A stretch of 45,963 nt of DNA from contig CANJOT010000005.1 in the NCBI GenBank assembly GCA_947475815.1, positions 1 through 45,963 on the forward strand. Reading direction: 5' to 3'. The notes beneath the pieces were generated by a model. That model searched no databases. It was not told the DNA's origin and saw only the letters and a program-made list of their open reading frames with translations. Shown piece after piece: positions 16,981 to 25,142 of this stretch (positions are counted from its first letter, which is position 1; each line of letters begins with the position of its first letter). Source of the stretch: Burkholderiales bacterium. GTDB taxonomy: Bacteria > Pseudomonadota > Gammaproteobacteria > Burkholderiales > Burkholderiaceae_D. The position numbers and the translations under genes are program-made.

Positions 16981-17625
16981 ATGGCAACTGCCAAGCCCGC
17001 AGCAAAAAAACCGGCCGCTAAAAAAGCGCCGGCCAAGAAAGCCGTAGCAAAGAAGGCTGCTCCGGCCAAAAAGGCCCCGGCCAAGAAGGTCGCCGCCAAG
17101 AAAGTCGTAGCCAAGAAAGCCGTAGCCAAGAAAGTCGTAGCCAAAAAGGCTCCGGCCAAAAAGGCTCCGGCCAAAAAGGCTCCGGCCAAAAAGGGTGCAG
17201 CCAAGAAGGTCGTAGCCAAAAAGGCGCCGGCAAAAAAGGCCGCTGCCAAGAAGGCTGTAGCGAAGAAGGCTCCGGCGAAAAAAGCTGCTGCCAAGAAGGC
17301 TGTAGCGAAGAAGGCCCCGGCGAAAAAGGCCGCTGCCAAAAAGGCCCCGGCTAAAAAGGCCGCAGCAAAAAAGGCGGTAGCCAAAAAGGCTCCCGCTAAA
17401 AAAGCTGCTGCCAAGAAGCCTGCCAAGAAGGCCGCTGCCAAAAAGCCTGCTGCCAAAGCGCCTGCAAAACCCGCGGCCAAAAAGCCTGCCGCGGCGAAGA
17501 AGGCTGCTCCTGCCGTCAAGCCCGAAGCCGCTCCTGCGGTGACGAGCGCGGCGTCCGCCGAACCGGCCAAGCCCGCTCTCAATCCGGCCGCAGCATGGCC
17601 GTTTCCGACGGGTGGTCGTCCGTAA
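16981..17625 (+). CDS. Histone H1-like DNA-binding protein (Lys/Ala/Pro-rich)
   Basis: A 214-residue, very basic low-complexity protein composed almost entirely of PAKKA, AAKK and VAKK repeats up to about residue 175, followed by an Ala/Pro tail. It resembles eukaryotic histone H1 tails, AlgP of Pseudomonas and the H1-like proteins of Bordetella and Burkholderia, which bind DNA non-specifically and may compact the nucleoid. There are no globular domains. The start at 16981 is set by AAGGAG at 16969-16974; an upstream in-frame ATG at 16966 overlaps that site and is rejected. It is a single-gene unit with terminators on both sides. The repeat region is prone to length variation by recombination or slippage. 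Confidence 0.9.
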   Translation: MATAKPAAKKPAAKKAPAKKAVAKKAAPAKKAPAKKVAAKKVVAKKAVAKKVVAKKAPAKKAPAKKAPAKKGAAKKVVAKKAPAKKAAAKKAVAKKAPAKKAAAKKAVAKKAPAKKAAAKKAPAKKAAAKKAVAKKAPAKKAAAKKPAKKAAAKKPAAKAPAKPAAKKPAAAKKAAPAVKPEAAPAVTSAASAEPAKPALNPAAAWPFPTGGRP

Positions 17626-17702
17626 CATCACGCTGTTGGGCGCGCCTTCACCGGTGCGTTGAACCGGTCCGTGGTGGGTGGGTTGCAGTCTGACGCACCG
17701 GT

Positions 17703-17735
17703 CCCGCGAAGGCTCGCGCCTTCGCGGGATTTTTT
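17703..17735 (+). terminator. Intrinsic terminator of the histone-like gene
   Basis: CCCGCGAAGG-ctcgcg-CCTTCGCGGG, a perfect 10-bp stem with a 6-nt loop, followed by A and six T residues. It lies 77 nt after the stop codon and upstream of the yggT promoter. Confidence 0.93.
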
Positions 17736-17767
17736 GTGCCCACGTACCGGTGGGTGCGCGCGGCGGC

Positions 17768-17773
17768 TACAAT
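17768..17773 (+). promoter_or_regulatory. -10 box for the yggT-like gene
   Basis: TACAAT, 5 of 6 matches to TATAAT, 45 nt before the yggT start codon and just after the terminator at 17703-17735. No strong -35 is visible. Confidence 0.45.
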
Positions 17774-17818
17774 GCGCAACGCCAGCCCCGCGCTCTGAAT
17801 ACGTTTGCCGGAACCGCC

Positions 17819-18373
17819 ATGCTTTATAAAATCGTTCACCTCATTATCGACTTCGCCGGCACACTGTTGGCGGGCGCCTGCCTGTTGCGCGCCTGGATGC
17901 AGCGCCAGCGCGTGGCCATGCGCAATCCGCTCGGCCAGTTTGTCATGACGCTGACCGACTGGCTCATCAAGCCCCTGCGGCGCCTCATCCCGGGCTATGC
18001 CGGCATAGACTGGGCCAGTCTGGTGGCCGCTCTGCTGGTGAGCCTGTGTGCCGTGCTGGTGCTGGTCTCGCTGCGGGCGGCTTCCTTTGATGTCGGGTTT
18101 CCAGCCGTCGGCAGCATCATCGGCATGGCGCTCACCTGGCTGCTCAAATGGGCGATCTATCTGGCACAGGCTCTGGTGCTGATTGGCGTGGTGCTGAGCT
18201 GGGTCAATCCCTTCTCGCCCCTGTTGCCGGTGGTAGATGCCCTGTCGGGCCCACTGCTGCGGCCGATCCGGCGTGTCTTGCCCATGATGGGTCGCCTCGA
18301 TCTGTCGCCGTTGGTGTTTCTGCTCGGCACGCAGATTGCACTGATCGTCTTGCAGGATGTGGGCTTGTCCTGA
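17819..18373 (+). CDS. YggT family inner membrane protein
   Basis: A 184-residue membrane protein made of two YggT repeats, each a pair of helices followed by a loop with PLGQFVMTLTDWLIKPLRRL (about 38-57) or NPFSPLLPVVDALSGPLLRP (about 128-147). YggT proteins occur in nearly all proteobacteria and are related to the plastid CCB3/YlmG proteins; the exact role in bacteria is unclear. The ATG at 17819 gives a hydrophobic first helix; the upstream extension overlaps the terminator. The DUF167 gene follows 5 nt after the stop, the conserved yggT-yggU order. Confidence 0.9.
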   Translation: MLYKIVHLIIDFAGTLLAGACLLRAWMQRQRVAMRNPLGQFVMTLTDWLIKPLRRLIPGYAGIDWASLVAALLVSLCAVLVLVSLRAASFDVGFPAVGSIIGMALTWLLKWAIYLAQALVLIGVVLSWVNPFSPLLPVVDALSGPLLRPIRRVLPMMGRLDLSPLVFLLGTQIALIVLQDVGLS

Positions 18374-18378
18374 AACTC

Positions 18379-18699
18379 ATGGATGAGGTGCCCTGCTGGT
18401 TACGGCGCACCGCCACGGGTTGGTGCCTGCAGATACATGCTGTGCCGGGGGCTGGGCGTACTGAGGCGGTGGGGGTGCATGGTGAGGCGCTCAAGGTGCG
18501 CATCGCCGCGCCGCCGGTCGAGGGTCGAGCCAATGCCGCGCTGACCGATTATCTGTCTGAATGCCTGAATGTGCCGCGTCGCGCTGTGGTGGTGGGCCTT
18601 GGTGTGAGCGCACGCAGCAAACGCATCGATGTCGCCGCACCCCAGTTGAGTGCACAGCAGGTGGTCGAGTGCCTGCTACCCTCCCGCAGCACCCGCTGA
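18379..18699 (+). CDS. DUF167 (YggU) family protein
   Basis: A 106-residue protein of the DUF167/UPF0235 family, small alpha/beta proteins of unknown function usually encoded after yggT. The family signature is clear: VPGAGRTEAVGVHGEALKVR followed by APPVEGRANAALTDYL and a SARSKRIDV end. The ATG at 18379 is 5 nt after the yggT stop, so the two are cotranscribed. The next gene is convergent, 40 bp away, with no visible terminator. Confidence 0.9.
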   Translation: MDEVPCWLRRTATGWCLQIHAVPGAGRTEAVGVHGEALKVRIAAPPVEGRANAALTDYLSECLNVPRRAVVVGLGVSARSKRIDVAAPQLSAQQVVECLLPSRSTR

Positions 18700-18739
18700 A
18701 CCAGCGTGGGCGCATTGGGCTTCAGGACGCCGGTTCTGC

Positions 18740-19204
18740 TCAGTGCGTCACGCGGCTCGTGCCGCCGCTGGAGAGAATGCGCACGCGCTCACCGGGTCGG
18801 AACGCCTCGTCGGCCTCCTGAACGATGGCACGTGTCTCGCCGCCGTCCAGGCGGACGATGATTTCCAGGCCTTTGTGCTGGTTCTGCGAATTCTCGATAG
18901 CCTGTCCTGCCATGCCGCCCGCGACCGCGCCGAGCACGGCCGTGATGCTGCTGCCACGGCCACCGCCCATGCCGCCGCCGGCGATGCCACCGACCAGACC
19001 GCCAGCAACCGTACCGGCACCATTGTTTTGTCGCTGGATGGTGATTTCACGCACGCTCTCGACCGTGGCCAGGCGCACGATCTGTTCGCGCTGTACCTGG
19101 CCGGCGCTGTAGACGTTGGAAGAATTGCTCTGCGTGGCGCAGCCGGCGGCGCCGAGCAGCGCCGCGACGATCAGGGGAACAACGAGGCGTGAGCGGGTAT
19201 TCAT
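18740..19204 (-). CDS. Glycine-zipper 2TM lipoprotein, SlyB/Pcp-like
   Basis: A 154-residue envelope protein. The N-terminus has a lipoprotein signal ending LLGAAGC (Cys at about 22), so it is probably lipidated. The centre is a glycine-zipper double helix (AGGLVGGIAGGGMGGG and LGAVAGGMAGQAIE, about residues 65-105) typical of the Rick_17kDa/SlyB family, followed by a small beta domain (IIVRLDGGETRAIVQ). The start at 19204 is fixed by GGAG 8 nt upstream; an ATG 12 nt earlier contains that ribosome site. It is the last gene of the long reverse run, 31 nt after the kinase stop. Confidence 0.88.
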   Translation of the reverse strand: MNTRSRLVVPLIVAALLGAAGCATQSNSSNVYSAGQVQREQIVRLATVESVREITIQRQNNGAGTVAGGLVGGIAGGGMGGGRGSSITAVLGAVAGGMAGQAIENSQNQHKGLEIIVRLDGGETRAIVQEADEAFRPGERVRILSSGGTSRVTH

Positions 19205-19235
19205 GAGATTCTCCATTCAAAATGTCTGGCAGGGC

Positions 19236-20183
19236 TTACCAAGGGGTACTGCCAAATGCGGTCTTGAATACTTCGGCAATTTCGGCGCGCAAAGGTTCAT
19301 GGTTCTGCGGTCCCTTGCTGGCAATTTTGATCGATCCCATCGTGCTTGCCAAGCGTCCCGTCGTGGTCCAGTCGTAGCCCTGGGCAATGCCGTAGAGCAG
19401 GCCGCCACGATAGGCGTCGCCGCAGCCGGTCGGGTCGGCCAGCGCGCGCGCCGTCACGCAGGGAATCTCAAGCACCTTGTTGTCGGCATAGATCAGCGAA
19501 CCTTCGCCACCGCGCGTGATGATCAGGGCCTTGAGTGAACGCGCCAGTTGCTCCGGCGAGCGGCCGGTGCGGTCGCACAGGAGCTTGGCTTCGTAGTCGT
19601 TGACGGTAACATAGGTGGCCTGCTCCACCAGAGCCAGCAGATCGGGCCCGTCGAACATCGGCAGGCCCTGGCCCGGATCGAAAATGAAGGGCACGCCGGC
19701 TTCAGCAAATTCACGCGCGTGGTTCACCATGCCTGAACGTCCGTCCGGAGCAACGATGCCCAGGCCGATCGGATTGCCCGATGTGTGGGCATCGCTGACA
19801 TGATTCTGTTCGGAGAAGTTCATCGCACCCGGATGAAAGGCCGTAATCTGGTTGTCCGCCAGATCGGTGGTGATGAAGGCCTGAGCCGTGAAACTGCCAG
19901 CGACCTGACGGATGTGGCTGGTGTCCAGACCGACCTTGGCCAGACGCGCGAAATACGGCGCGGCATCATCACCAACGGTGGCCATGGGCACGGCGTCGCC
20001 CCCAAGAAGCTTCAGGTTGTAGGCGATGTTGCCGGCGCAGCCACCAAACTCGCGACGCATTTCCGGCACCAGAAAGGCGACATTGAGAATGTGCACCTGG
20101 TCGGGCAGGATCTGGTCCTTGAAGTGACCGGCAAAAACCATGATGGTGTCATAGGCGATGGAACCGCAGATCAGGGTACGCAT
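19236..20183 (-). CDS. PfkB-family carbohydrate kinase (adenosine kinase-like)
   Basis: A 315-residue ribokinase-superfamily sugar/nucleoside kinase. The N-terminal strand LICGSIAYD, the GGCAGNIAYNLKLLGG region (about 46-61) and the C-terminal anion-hole motif DPTGCGDAYRGG with catalytic Asp at 256 are present; the usual GAGD is GCGD here. Similar betaproteobacterial proteins are often annotated as adenosine kinase, but the substrate cannot be read from the sequence. It lies 63 nt downstream of the PrmA-DUF3426 gene and upstream of the glycine-zipper gene, all on the same strand. Confidence 0.88.
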   Translation of the reverse strand: MRTLICGSIAYDTIMVFAGHFKDQILPDQVHILNVAFLVPEMRREFGGCAGNIAYNLKLLGGDAVPMATVGDDAAPYFARLAKVGLDTSHIRQVAGSFTAQAFITTDLADNQITAFHPGAMNFSEQNHVSDAHTSGNPIGLGIVAPDGRSGMVNHAREFAEAGVPFIFDPGQGLPMFDGPDLLALVEQATYVTVNDYEAKLLCDRTGRSPEQLARSLKALIITRGGEGSLIYADNKVLEIPCVTARALADPTGCGDAYRGGLLYGIAQGYDWTTTGRLASTMGSIKIASKGPQNHEPLRAEIAEVFKTAFGSTPW

Positions 20184-20246
20184 GAAGAGACTCGTGGTGG
20201 GCAGTGATGAAGTGGAAGAGCCGTCCGCGCCGGCAAGGCGGGGCAG

Positions 20247-22103
20247 TCAGGGATAGAACAGAACACTGCGAAAGCCGGTTGCGTGCGTGCCGTGCAACTC
20301 GAAACTGATCCGCACCGGCAATTCACTGTTGGCGGCAATGCCGTCCCGGATGGTGGCGTGCTGTTCCGGTGCCAGGTATTGCGCCGGTGTCAGCACGCGG
20401 CGCACCAGCGGCTGGTTTTGGGTATCGAGCAGAGTCAGTTCGACATGCGGGTAACGCAAGGCAATCGCGCCGCGGTTACGCAACAACGCGACGTAGGCAA
20501 AAGCATCGTGCTGCTGCGGCAGCAATTGCAGCTCGGCGGATTCAATCGACAGGCTTTCAATGCCGGCGGGCGCTTCAATCTGGCAGGCAAAGTTCTGGCA
20601 GATCTCGCTGAGGGCTGGCTTGAGTACGGGCCAGTGGGCTGCGACCTCGTTGCGCCAGATGTACAGCGCTTGTACGCCGCCGACCAGAGAGAGCAGCACG
20701 ATGAGCACCGCGAACAGCCGGCGTCGTGCCGGCCGGGCTGCGGCGATGGCCCCGGAATTGCGCAGAAAACCGGGTTCGGCGAGGGTTTCCATGGGCGCCG
20801 GGTTGCTGGCGTCGTTGGCCGCCTGGGCCAGAGTGCTGGGTAGTGGTGTGCTGCCTGAGGCCGGGGAGGGCGCCGCCGCCGGCGTGGCGCTCGGCGCGGG
20901 TGTTTCGGCCGCAGTGCTGGCCGGCGCTGGCGCGCTTGCCGCCGTGTCGGGTGTCCCGATTTGCACGGGCAGGGTCAACGGCTCTGCGAGTTCCGGCGCC
21001 GCATCGCCGCTGGCGCTCAGCAGACCCGCGCCGCTCGGGAAGGCTTCGATTTCGACCGCGTGCTCGAGGGCGTTGAAGACTGCGTTGCAGATGCCGCAAC
21101 GCACCTGGCCCGCATGGCTGCGGATGGCTTCCGATTCAAAACCAAACACGGTTTCACATTCAGGGCAGCGCGTCGCGCGCTCTGGCTGCGCCGTGCCGGC
21201 GCGGCTGCCCACCAGACAGACCCAGCCGTCCTCGACGCGCCACAGATCCATGTTGATCATCGGTGCATAGACCGCGGCGACCTCCTGCCACTGACGTTCG
21301 AGGATGCCGGAGAGCACCAGCGTGCCGCCAGGGGCGACCAGATCGCACAACAGTGGCGCAAGAACCTTCAGCGGGTTGGAGAGGATGTTGGCGACCACCA
21401 CGTCGGCCGGTTCGGCGTGGAAGTCATCGGGCTCGTAAAACTGCGCCGTGACGCCATTGATCTGGGCGTTGCTGATCGAAGCGCTGACCGCGTGGCTGTC
21501 AATGTCGGTGCCGATGACGTGGCCGGCACCCAGCAAGCTGGCTGCAATGGCCAGGATGCCCGAACCGCAACCGTAGTCGATGACCTGCGCGCCGGGCTGC
21601 ATGTTCTTTTCCAGCCAGGCCAGGCACAGCCGCGTGGTGGGATGGCTGCCCGTGCCAAAGGCCAGACCGGGGTCGAGTTGCAGCAGCACAGCATTGCTCT
21701 GCGCCACCGCGGCGACCGGCGTGGCATGCCAGGAGGGCACGATCCAGACGCGTTCACCGACGTGGATGGGTTCAAACTGCGATTGCGTCAAACGGACCCA
21801 GTCCTGCTCGGCCACCGTGCGCCGCGACGGTGCCGGCAGGCTCGTTGTGCCGGCGTCGGCACAGGCTGCGGCATAGATGGCATCGACATTGGCCTGATCG
21901 TCAAACAGGGCGATGATGATGCTGTGGTTCCAGGCTGCTTCGGAGGGTTCGCCGCCCGGCTCGCCGAACAGCGGCTGCTCGTCCTCGCTGCCGGCATCGG
22001 CATCCTCGATGGCCGCCGACAGCGCGCCGGCCTCCAGCAAGGCGTCCGAGAGGGCCTCGGCGTCGTCGCGGGTGACCCGGATGATCAGTTCGATGTAGGC
22101 CAT
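20247..22103 (-). CDS. prmA: Fusion: ribosomal protein L11 methyltransferase (PrmA) + DUF3426 zinc-ribbon membrane protein
   Basis: One uninterrupted 618-codon frame holds two proteins that are normally separate neighbours. Residues 1-301 are PrmA, which trimethylates ribosomal protein L11 using SAM: FGTGSHPTTRLCL (149-161), SAM motif IDYGCGSGILAIAA (175-188), ANILSNPL (238-245), and the usual end EDGWVCLVGSR. Residues 311-350 are an N-terminal zinc ribbon (C313-x2-C316, C336-x2-C339), then a Pro/Ala-rich linker, one membrane helix (about 463-483) and the DUF3426 domain to the end. No stop codon and no ATG lies at the junction. The only in-frame alternative start is GTG at 21212-21210, with a poor ribosome site. 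Start at 22103 gives MAYIELIIRV, the standard PrmA beginning. It follows accC by 13 nt. Confidence 0.92.
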   Translation of the reverse strand: MAYIELIIRVTRDDAEALSDALLEAGALSAAIEDADAGSEDEQPLFGEPGGEPSEAAWNHSIIIALFDDQANVDAIYAAACADAGTTSLPAPSRRTVAEQDWVRLTQSQFEPIHVGERVWIVPSWHATPVAAVAQSNAVLLQLDPGLAFGTGSHPTTRLCLAWLEKNMQPGAQVIDYGCGSGILAIAASLLGAGHVIGTDIDSHAVSASISNAQINGVTAQFYEPDDFHAEPADVVVANILSNPLKVLAPLLCDLVAPGGTLVLSGILERQWQEVAAVYAPMINMDLWRVEDGWVCLVGSRAGTAQPERATRCPECETVFGFESEAIRSHAGQVRCGICNAVFNALEHAVEIEAFPSGAGLLSASGDAAPELAEPLTLPVQIGTPDTAASAPAPASTAAETPAPSATPAAAPSPASGSTPLPSTLAQAANDASNPAPMETLAEPGFLRNSGAIAAARPARRRLFAVLIVLLSLVGGVQALYIWRNEVAAHWPVLKPALSEICQNFACQIEAPAGIESLSIESAELQLLPQQHDAFAYVALLRNRGAIALRYPHVELTLLDTQNQPLVRRVLTPAQYLAPEQHATIRDGIAANSELPVRISFELHGTHATGFRSVLFYP

Positions 22104-22116
22104 GGTTACCCGGAGT

Positions 22117-23469
22117 TTATGCCTTCTTGGTTTCGGCCAGCCGGTTTTCGAGGTAATGGATGCTGGTGCCCCCCTCGATGAAGCGCGCATCCGTCAAGAG
22201 TTCCCGATGCAGCGGGATGTTGGTCAGGATGCCCTCGACCACCATTTCGGAGAGGGCGACACGCATGCGCGCCAGCGCCTGGGCACGGTCGGTGCCGTAA
22301 GTGATCACTTTGCCGACCATCGAGTCATAGTGCGGCGGCACGAAATATCCCGAATAGGCATGCGAATCAACACGCACGCCCGGGCCACCCGGCGGATGCC
22401 AGGCCGTGATGCGACCCGGCGAGGGCGTGAAGAGGAACGGATCTTCGGCGTTGATGCGGCATTCGATGGCATGGCCGCGCAGCACAATGTCCTTCTGGCG
22501 GTAACGCAGGCGTTCGCCGGCGGCGACGCGGATCTGCTCCTGAACGAGGTCGATGCCGGTGATGGCTTCGCTGACCGGATGTTCCACCTGGATGCGGGTG
22601 TTCATCTCGATGAAATAGAACTCGTTGTTCTCATACAGAAATTCAAAGGTGCCGGCGCCGCGGTAACCCATCTTGCGGCAGGCCTCGGCGCAGCGGTCGC
22701 CGATGCGCTCGATCAGGCGCCGTGGAATGCCCGGTGCCGGGGCCTCTTCAATGACCTTTTGATGGCGGCGTTGCATCGAGCAGTCGCGTTCTCCAAGCCA
22801 GATGGCATTTTTGTGACTGTCTGCGAGGATCTGGATTTCGATGTGGCGCGGGTTTTCCAGGAATTTCTCCATGTAAACCTCGGGATTGCCAAACGCGGCC
22901 CCGGCCTCGGTGCGTGTCATGATGACGGCGTTGACCAGCGCCGCCTCGGTGTGCACGACGCGCATGCCGCGGCCGCCGCCGCCGCCCGCCGCCTTGATGA
23001 TCACCGGATAGCCGACCTGACGACCGATACGCACGATTTCTTTCGCATCGTCGGGCAGGGCGCCTTCAGAACCGGGCACACAGGGCACGCCTGCGGCAAT
23101 CATGGTGCGCTTGGCATTGACCTTGTCACCCATGGTGCGGATGGTTTCCGGCGTCGGTCCGATGAAGGTAAAGCCGCTTTGCTCCACCCGTTCGGCGAAG
23201 TCGGCGTTTTCCGCCAGAAAGCCATAGCCGGGATGGATGGCTTCGGCGTCGGTCACTTCGGCCGCGCTGATGATCGCCGGCATGTTGAGGTAACTCAGCG
23301 CCGAGGGTGCCGGGCCGATGCAGACCGACTCATCGGCCAGCTTGACGTATTTTGCTTCGCGATCAGCCTCGGAATGTACGACCACGGTGCGGATGCCCAT
23401 TTCGCGGCAGGCACGCTGGATGCGCAAGGCAATTTCGCCGCGATTGGCGATGAGGATTTTTCCGAACAT
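22117..23469 (-). CDS. accC: Acetyl-CoA carboxylase, biotin carboxylase subunit
   Basis: AccC carboxylates biotin on AccB with ATP and bicarbonate, the first half of malonyl-CoA synthesis for fatty acids. The 450 residues match the family: N-terminal [13 protein letters not shown], the ATP-grasp glycine loop [11 protein letters not shown] (159-169), the catalytic region [14 protein letters not shown] and YDSMVGKVI near the C-terminus. It lies 12 nt after accB and 13 nt before the PrmA fusion, in one operon. Confidence 0.98.
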   Translation of the reverse strand: MFGKILIANRGEIALRIQRACREMGIRTVVVHSEADREAKYVKLADESVCIGPAPSALSYLNMPAIISAAEVTDAEAIHPGYGFLAENADFAERVEQSGFTFIGPTPETIRTMGDKVNAKRTMIAAGVPCVPGSEGALPDDAKEIVRIGRQVGYPVIIKAAGGGGGRGMRVVHTEAALVNAVIMTRTEAGAAFGNPEVYMEKFLENPRHIEIQILADSHKNAIWLGERDCSMQRRHQKVIEEAPAPGIPRRLIERIGDRCAEACRKMGYRGAGTFEFLYENNEFYFIEMNTRIQVEHPVSEAITGIDLVQEQIRVAAGERLRYRQKDIVLRGHAIECRINAEDPFLFTPSPGRITAWHPPGGPGVRVDSHAYSGYFVPPHYDSMVGKVITYGTDRAQALARMRVALSEMVVEGILTNIPLHRELLTDARFIEGGTSIHYLENRLAETKKA

Positions 23470-23481
23470 GACAGCCTTTGA

Positions 23482-23943
23482 TTAAGCGATGATGAACAGT
23501 GGCTGGCCGAACTCGACCGGCTGACCATTCTCGACCAGGATTTGCTGGATCACGCCGTCAAAGCCGGCTTCGATTTCATTGAGCAGTTTCATGGCTTCGA
23601 TGATGCACACATGGTCGCTGGCGCGCACGGTCGAGCCGAGTTCGACGAAGGTCGGTTTGTCCGGTGCTGGCGAGCGATAGAAGGTGCCGACCATGGGCGA
23701 GGTCACCGTTTTGCCGGCGGGCACGGGCGCCACCACCGGTTCGTCCGGGGCCGGTGCAGCCACGGTCGCTGCCTGTGACGGCATCTGCATCATGGGTGCC
23801 GTCTGGAAGGCATAGCCCTGCGGGGCCTGTTGCGGGGTCGAGCGAACGATCCTGACCTTGCTTTCACCTTCGGTGACTTCGAGTTCGGCAATGCCGGACT
23901 CGGCGACGAGGTCTATGAGCGTCTTCAGCTTTCGCAAATCCAT
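23482..23943 (-). CDS. accB: Acetyl-CoA carboxylase, biotin carboxyl carrier protein
   Basis: AccB carries the biotin that shuttles carboxyl groups between AccC and the carboxyltransferase. It has 153 residues: a short N-terminal domain (MDLRKLKTLIDLV), a Pro/Ala-rich mobile linker (about 45-80) and the biotinyl domain with the modified K119 in IIEAMKLLNE. GTGGAG upstream of the start is a good ribosome site. A reverse-strand TAAAAT at 23991-23986 may be a promoter, so accBC could be expressed apart from aroQ, which ends 91 bp upstream. Confidence 0.97.
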   Translation of the reverse strand: MDLRKLKTLIDLVAESGIAELEVTEGESKVRIVRSTPQQAPQGYAFQTAPMMQMPSQAATVAAPAPDEPVVAPVPAGKTVTSPMVGTFYRSPAPDKPTFVELGSTVRASDHVCIIEAMKLLNEIEAGFDGVIQQILVENGQPVEFGQPLFIIA

Positions 23944-23980
23944 GGTAGCTCCACGTACTAATCAGAAAATGAATGAACAT

Positions 23981-23995
23981 CGCCTATTTTAGGCG
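23981..23995 (-). promoter_or_regulatory. Possible accB promoter -10 within an inverted repeat
   Basis: CGCCTA-ttt-TAGGCG is a 6-bp perfect hairpin in the aroQ-accB gap. Read on the reverse strand its centre is TAAAAT, a good -10 hexamer, 43 nt before the accB start. On the forward strand it is followed by CTTTTTG. Either a promoter with an overlapping operator-like repeat, or a weak terminator for the other strand. Confidence 0.35.
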
Positions 23996-24034
23996 CTTTT
24001 TGTTGTGGGATCGAGCAAAGTCGACCGCCTTGGC

Positions 24035-24481
24035 TTATTTCAGGGCGCCGTCCGTGAGGATGTGGCGGGCCGCGGCGAGGTAACCCGCTGCCCCCAGTCC
24101 GGCGATGACGGCCACCGCCAGATCGGAAAAATAGGAGTGGTGCCGGAACGGTTCACGCTTGTGCACATTGGACAGATGCACCTCGATGAAGGGCAGGGCG
24201 ACGCCCGCGAGGGCATCCCGCACGGCCACGCTGGTATGCGTCCATGCGCCCGGATTGATGATGATGAAGTCGGTACCATCGCGCGCCGCTGCGTGGATGC
24301 GGTCAATCATGGCGCCTTCATGGTTGCTCTGGAAGTGGGCGCACGACGCGCCGGCCTCGGTCGCGACGCGAACGACCGCCTCGTTGATGTCGGCCAGGGT
24401 GGTATATCCATACACCGCAGGCTCGCGTGTACCCAGCAGATTCAGGTTCGGACCGTGCAGCAAGAGCAGGGATTTGGCCAT
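24035..24481 (-). CDS. aroQ: 3-dehydroquinate dehydratase, type II
   Basis: AroQ converts 3-dehydroquinate to 3-dehydroshikimate in aromatic amino-acid synthesis. The 148 residues are the normal type II length. The start motif [15 protein letters not shown] contains the flexible catalytic loop with the active Tyr in [23 protein letters not shown] and [20 protein letters not shown] complete the active site. The start at 24481 gives the standard beginning [12 protein letters not shown]; an upstream in-frame ATG would add 22 unrelated residues. A possible promoter (CAAAAT with TGGACG 18 nt before it) lies in the 124-bp gap after tlpA. It precedes accBC, a widely conserved order. Confidence 0.96.
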   Translation of the reverse strand: MAKSLLLLHGPNLNLLGTREPAVYGYTTLADINEAVVRVATEAGASCAHFQSNHEGAMIDRIHAAARDGTDFIIINPGAWTHTSVAVRDALAGVALPFIEVHLSNVHKREPFRHHSYFSDLAVAVIAGLGAAGYLAAARHILTDGALK

Positions 24482-24605
24482 GAGGGAGATCGGATGGAAG
24501 TCCGAATTGTCGATAATTGGACGCATTTTGCCCGAAGAAGCGTGCAATCGTCCAGCGATTTGCGCTGCCCCCCGGTGTTTGAGGGGCGGCAGCGGCGGAC
24601 GGCGC

Positions 24606-25142
24606 TCAGGGGCGTGCCAGCAGCGGGGCGAGGGCGGCGCGCAGTGCGCGCTCCTGCAACCGGCCCAGGTGGCGGCTGCTCAGGTGACCCTCGCGGTCGA
24701 GGATGAGGGTGTAGGGCAGAGCACTCTGGTCATCGCCCAACATGCGTGCCAGTTCGATGGCGTTCGTGCCGCCCACGAGCATGGGATAGCTGGCGGGTAC
24801 TTCACTGACGAATTTGGCGACGTTCTCGGCGGTATCGACGGCGATGCCGAGAAATTGCACGCCCTGGCTCTGCAGTTCGGTGTGTACGCGGGAAAATTCC
24901 GGGATTTCTTCGACGCAGGGAGGGCACCAGGTCGCCCAGAAATTGAGCACCACCACCTTGCCGCGAAACTGCTCGAGGCTGACCGGCTTGCCGCCGGCAT
25001 CGGGCCAGGTCTGTTTGAACAGCAGTTGGGTCGTCGTGTCATGGACCTGATCGTCTGGAGATCGGCTGCCAACCCAGAATCCCGCGCTGGCAGCGAAGAG
25101 GGCGCAGGCGATAATGGCCACCCAGGTGGTGCGGTTGTTCAT
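24606..25142 (-). CDS. TlpA/ResA-type thiol-disulfide oxidoreductase
   Basis: A 178-residue membrane-anchored thioredoxin-like protein facing the periplasm. Residues 7-25 form an uncleaved or cleaved hydrophobic anchor; the thioredoxin fold follows with the redox site W72-C73-P-P-C76 in [10 protein letters not shown], then [10 protein letters not shown] and a cis-Pro region [10 protein letters not shown]. Such proteins typically reduce cytochrome c apoproteins or other periplasmic disulfides; the partner here is unknown. Its ATG overlaps the stop of the upstream gene by 4 nt (ATGA), so translation is coupled to it. Confidence 0.92.
   Translation of the reverse strand: MNNRTTWVAIIACALFAASAGFWVGSRSPDDQVHDTTTQLLFKQTWPDAGGKPVSLEQFRGKVVVLNFWATWCPPCVEEIPEFSRVHTELQSQGVQFLGIAVDTAENVAKFVSEVPASYPMLVGGTNAIELARMLGDDQSALPYTLILDREGHLSSRHLGRLQERALRAALAPLLARP

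Noticed and set aside
16981-17500. Possible CRISPR-like array from the strongly repetitive sequence.
   Set aside because: The repeats are irregular coding repeats (AAK/PAKK codons) without spacers.
16957-17631. Gly/Phe/Leu-rich and Ala/Phe-rich frames on the reverse strand opposite the histone-like gene.
   Set aside because: They are the complement of the AAGAAGGC repeats; the forward frame has a good ribosome site, terminators and a known protein type.
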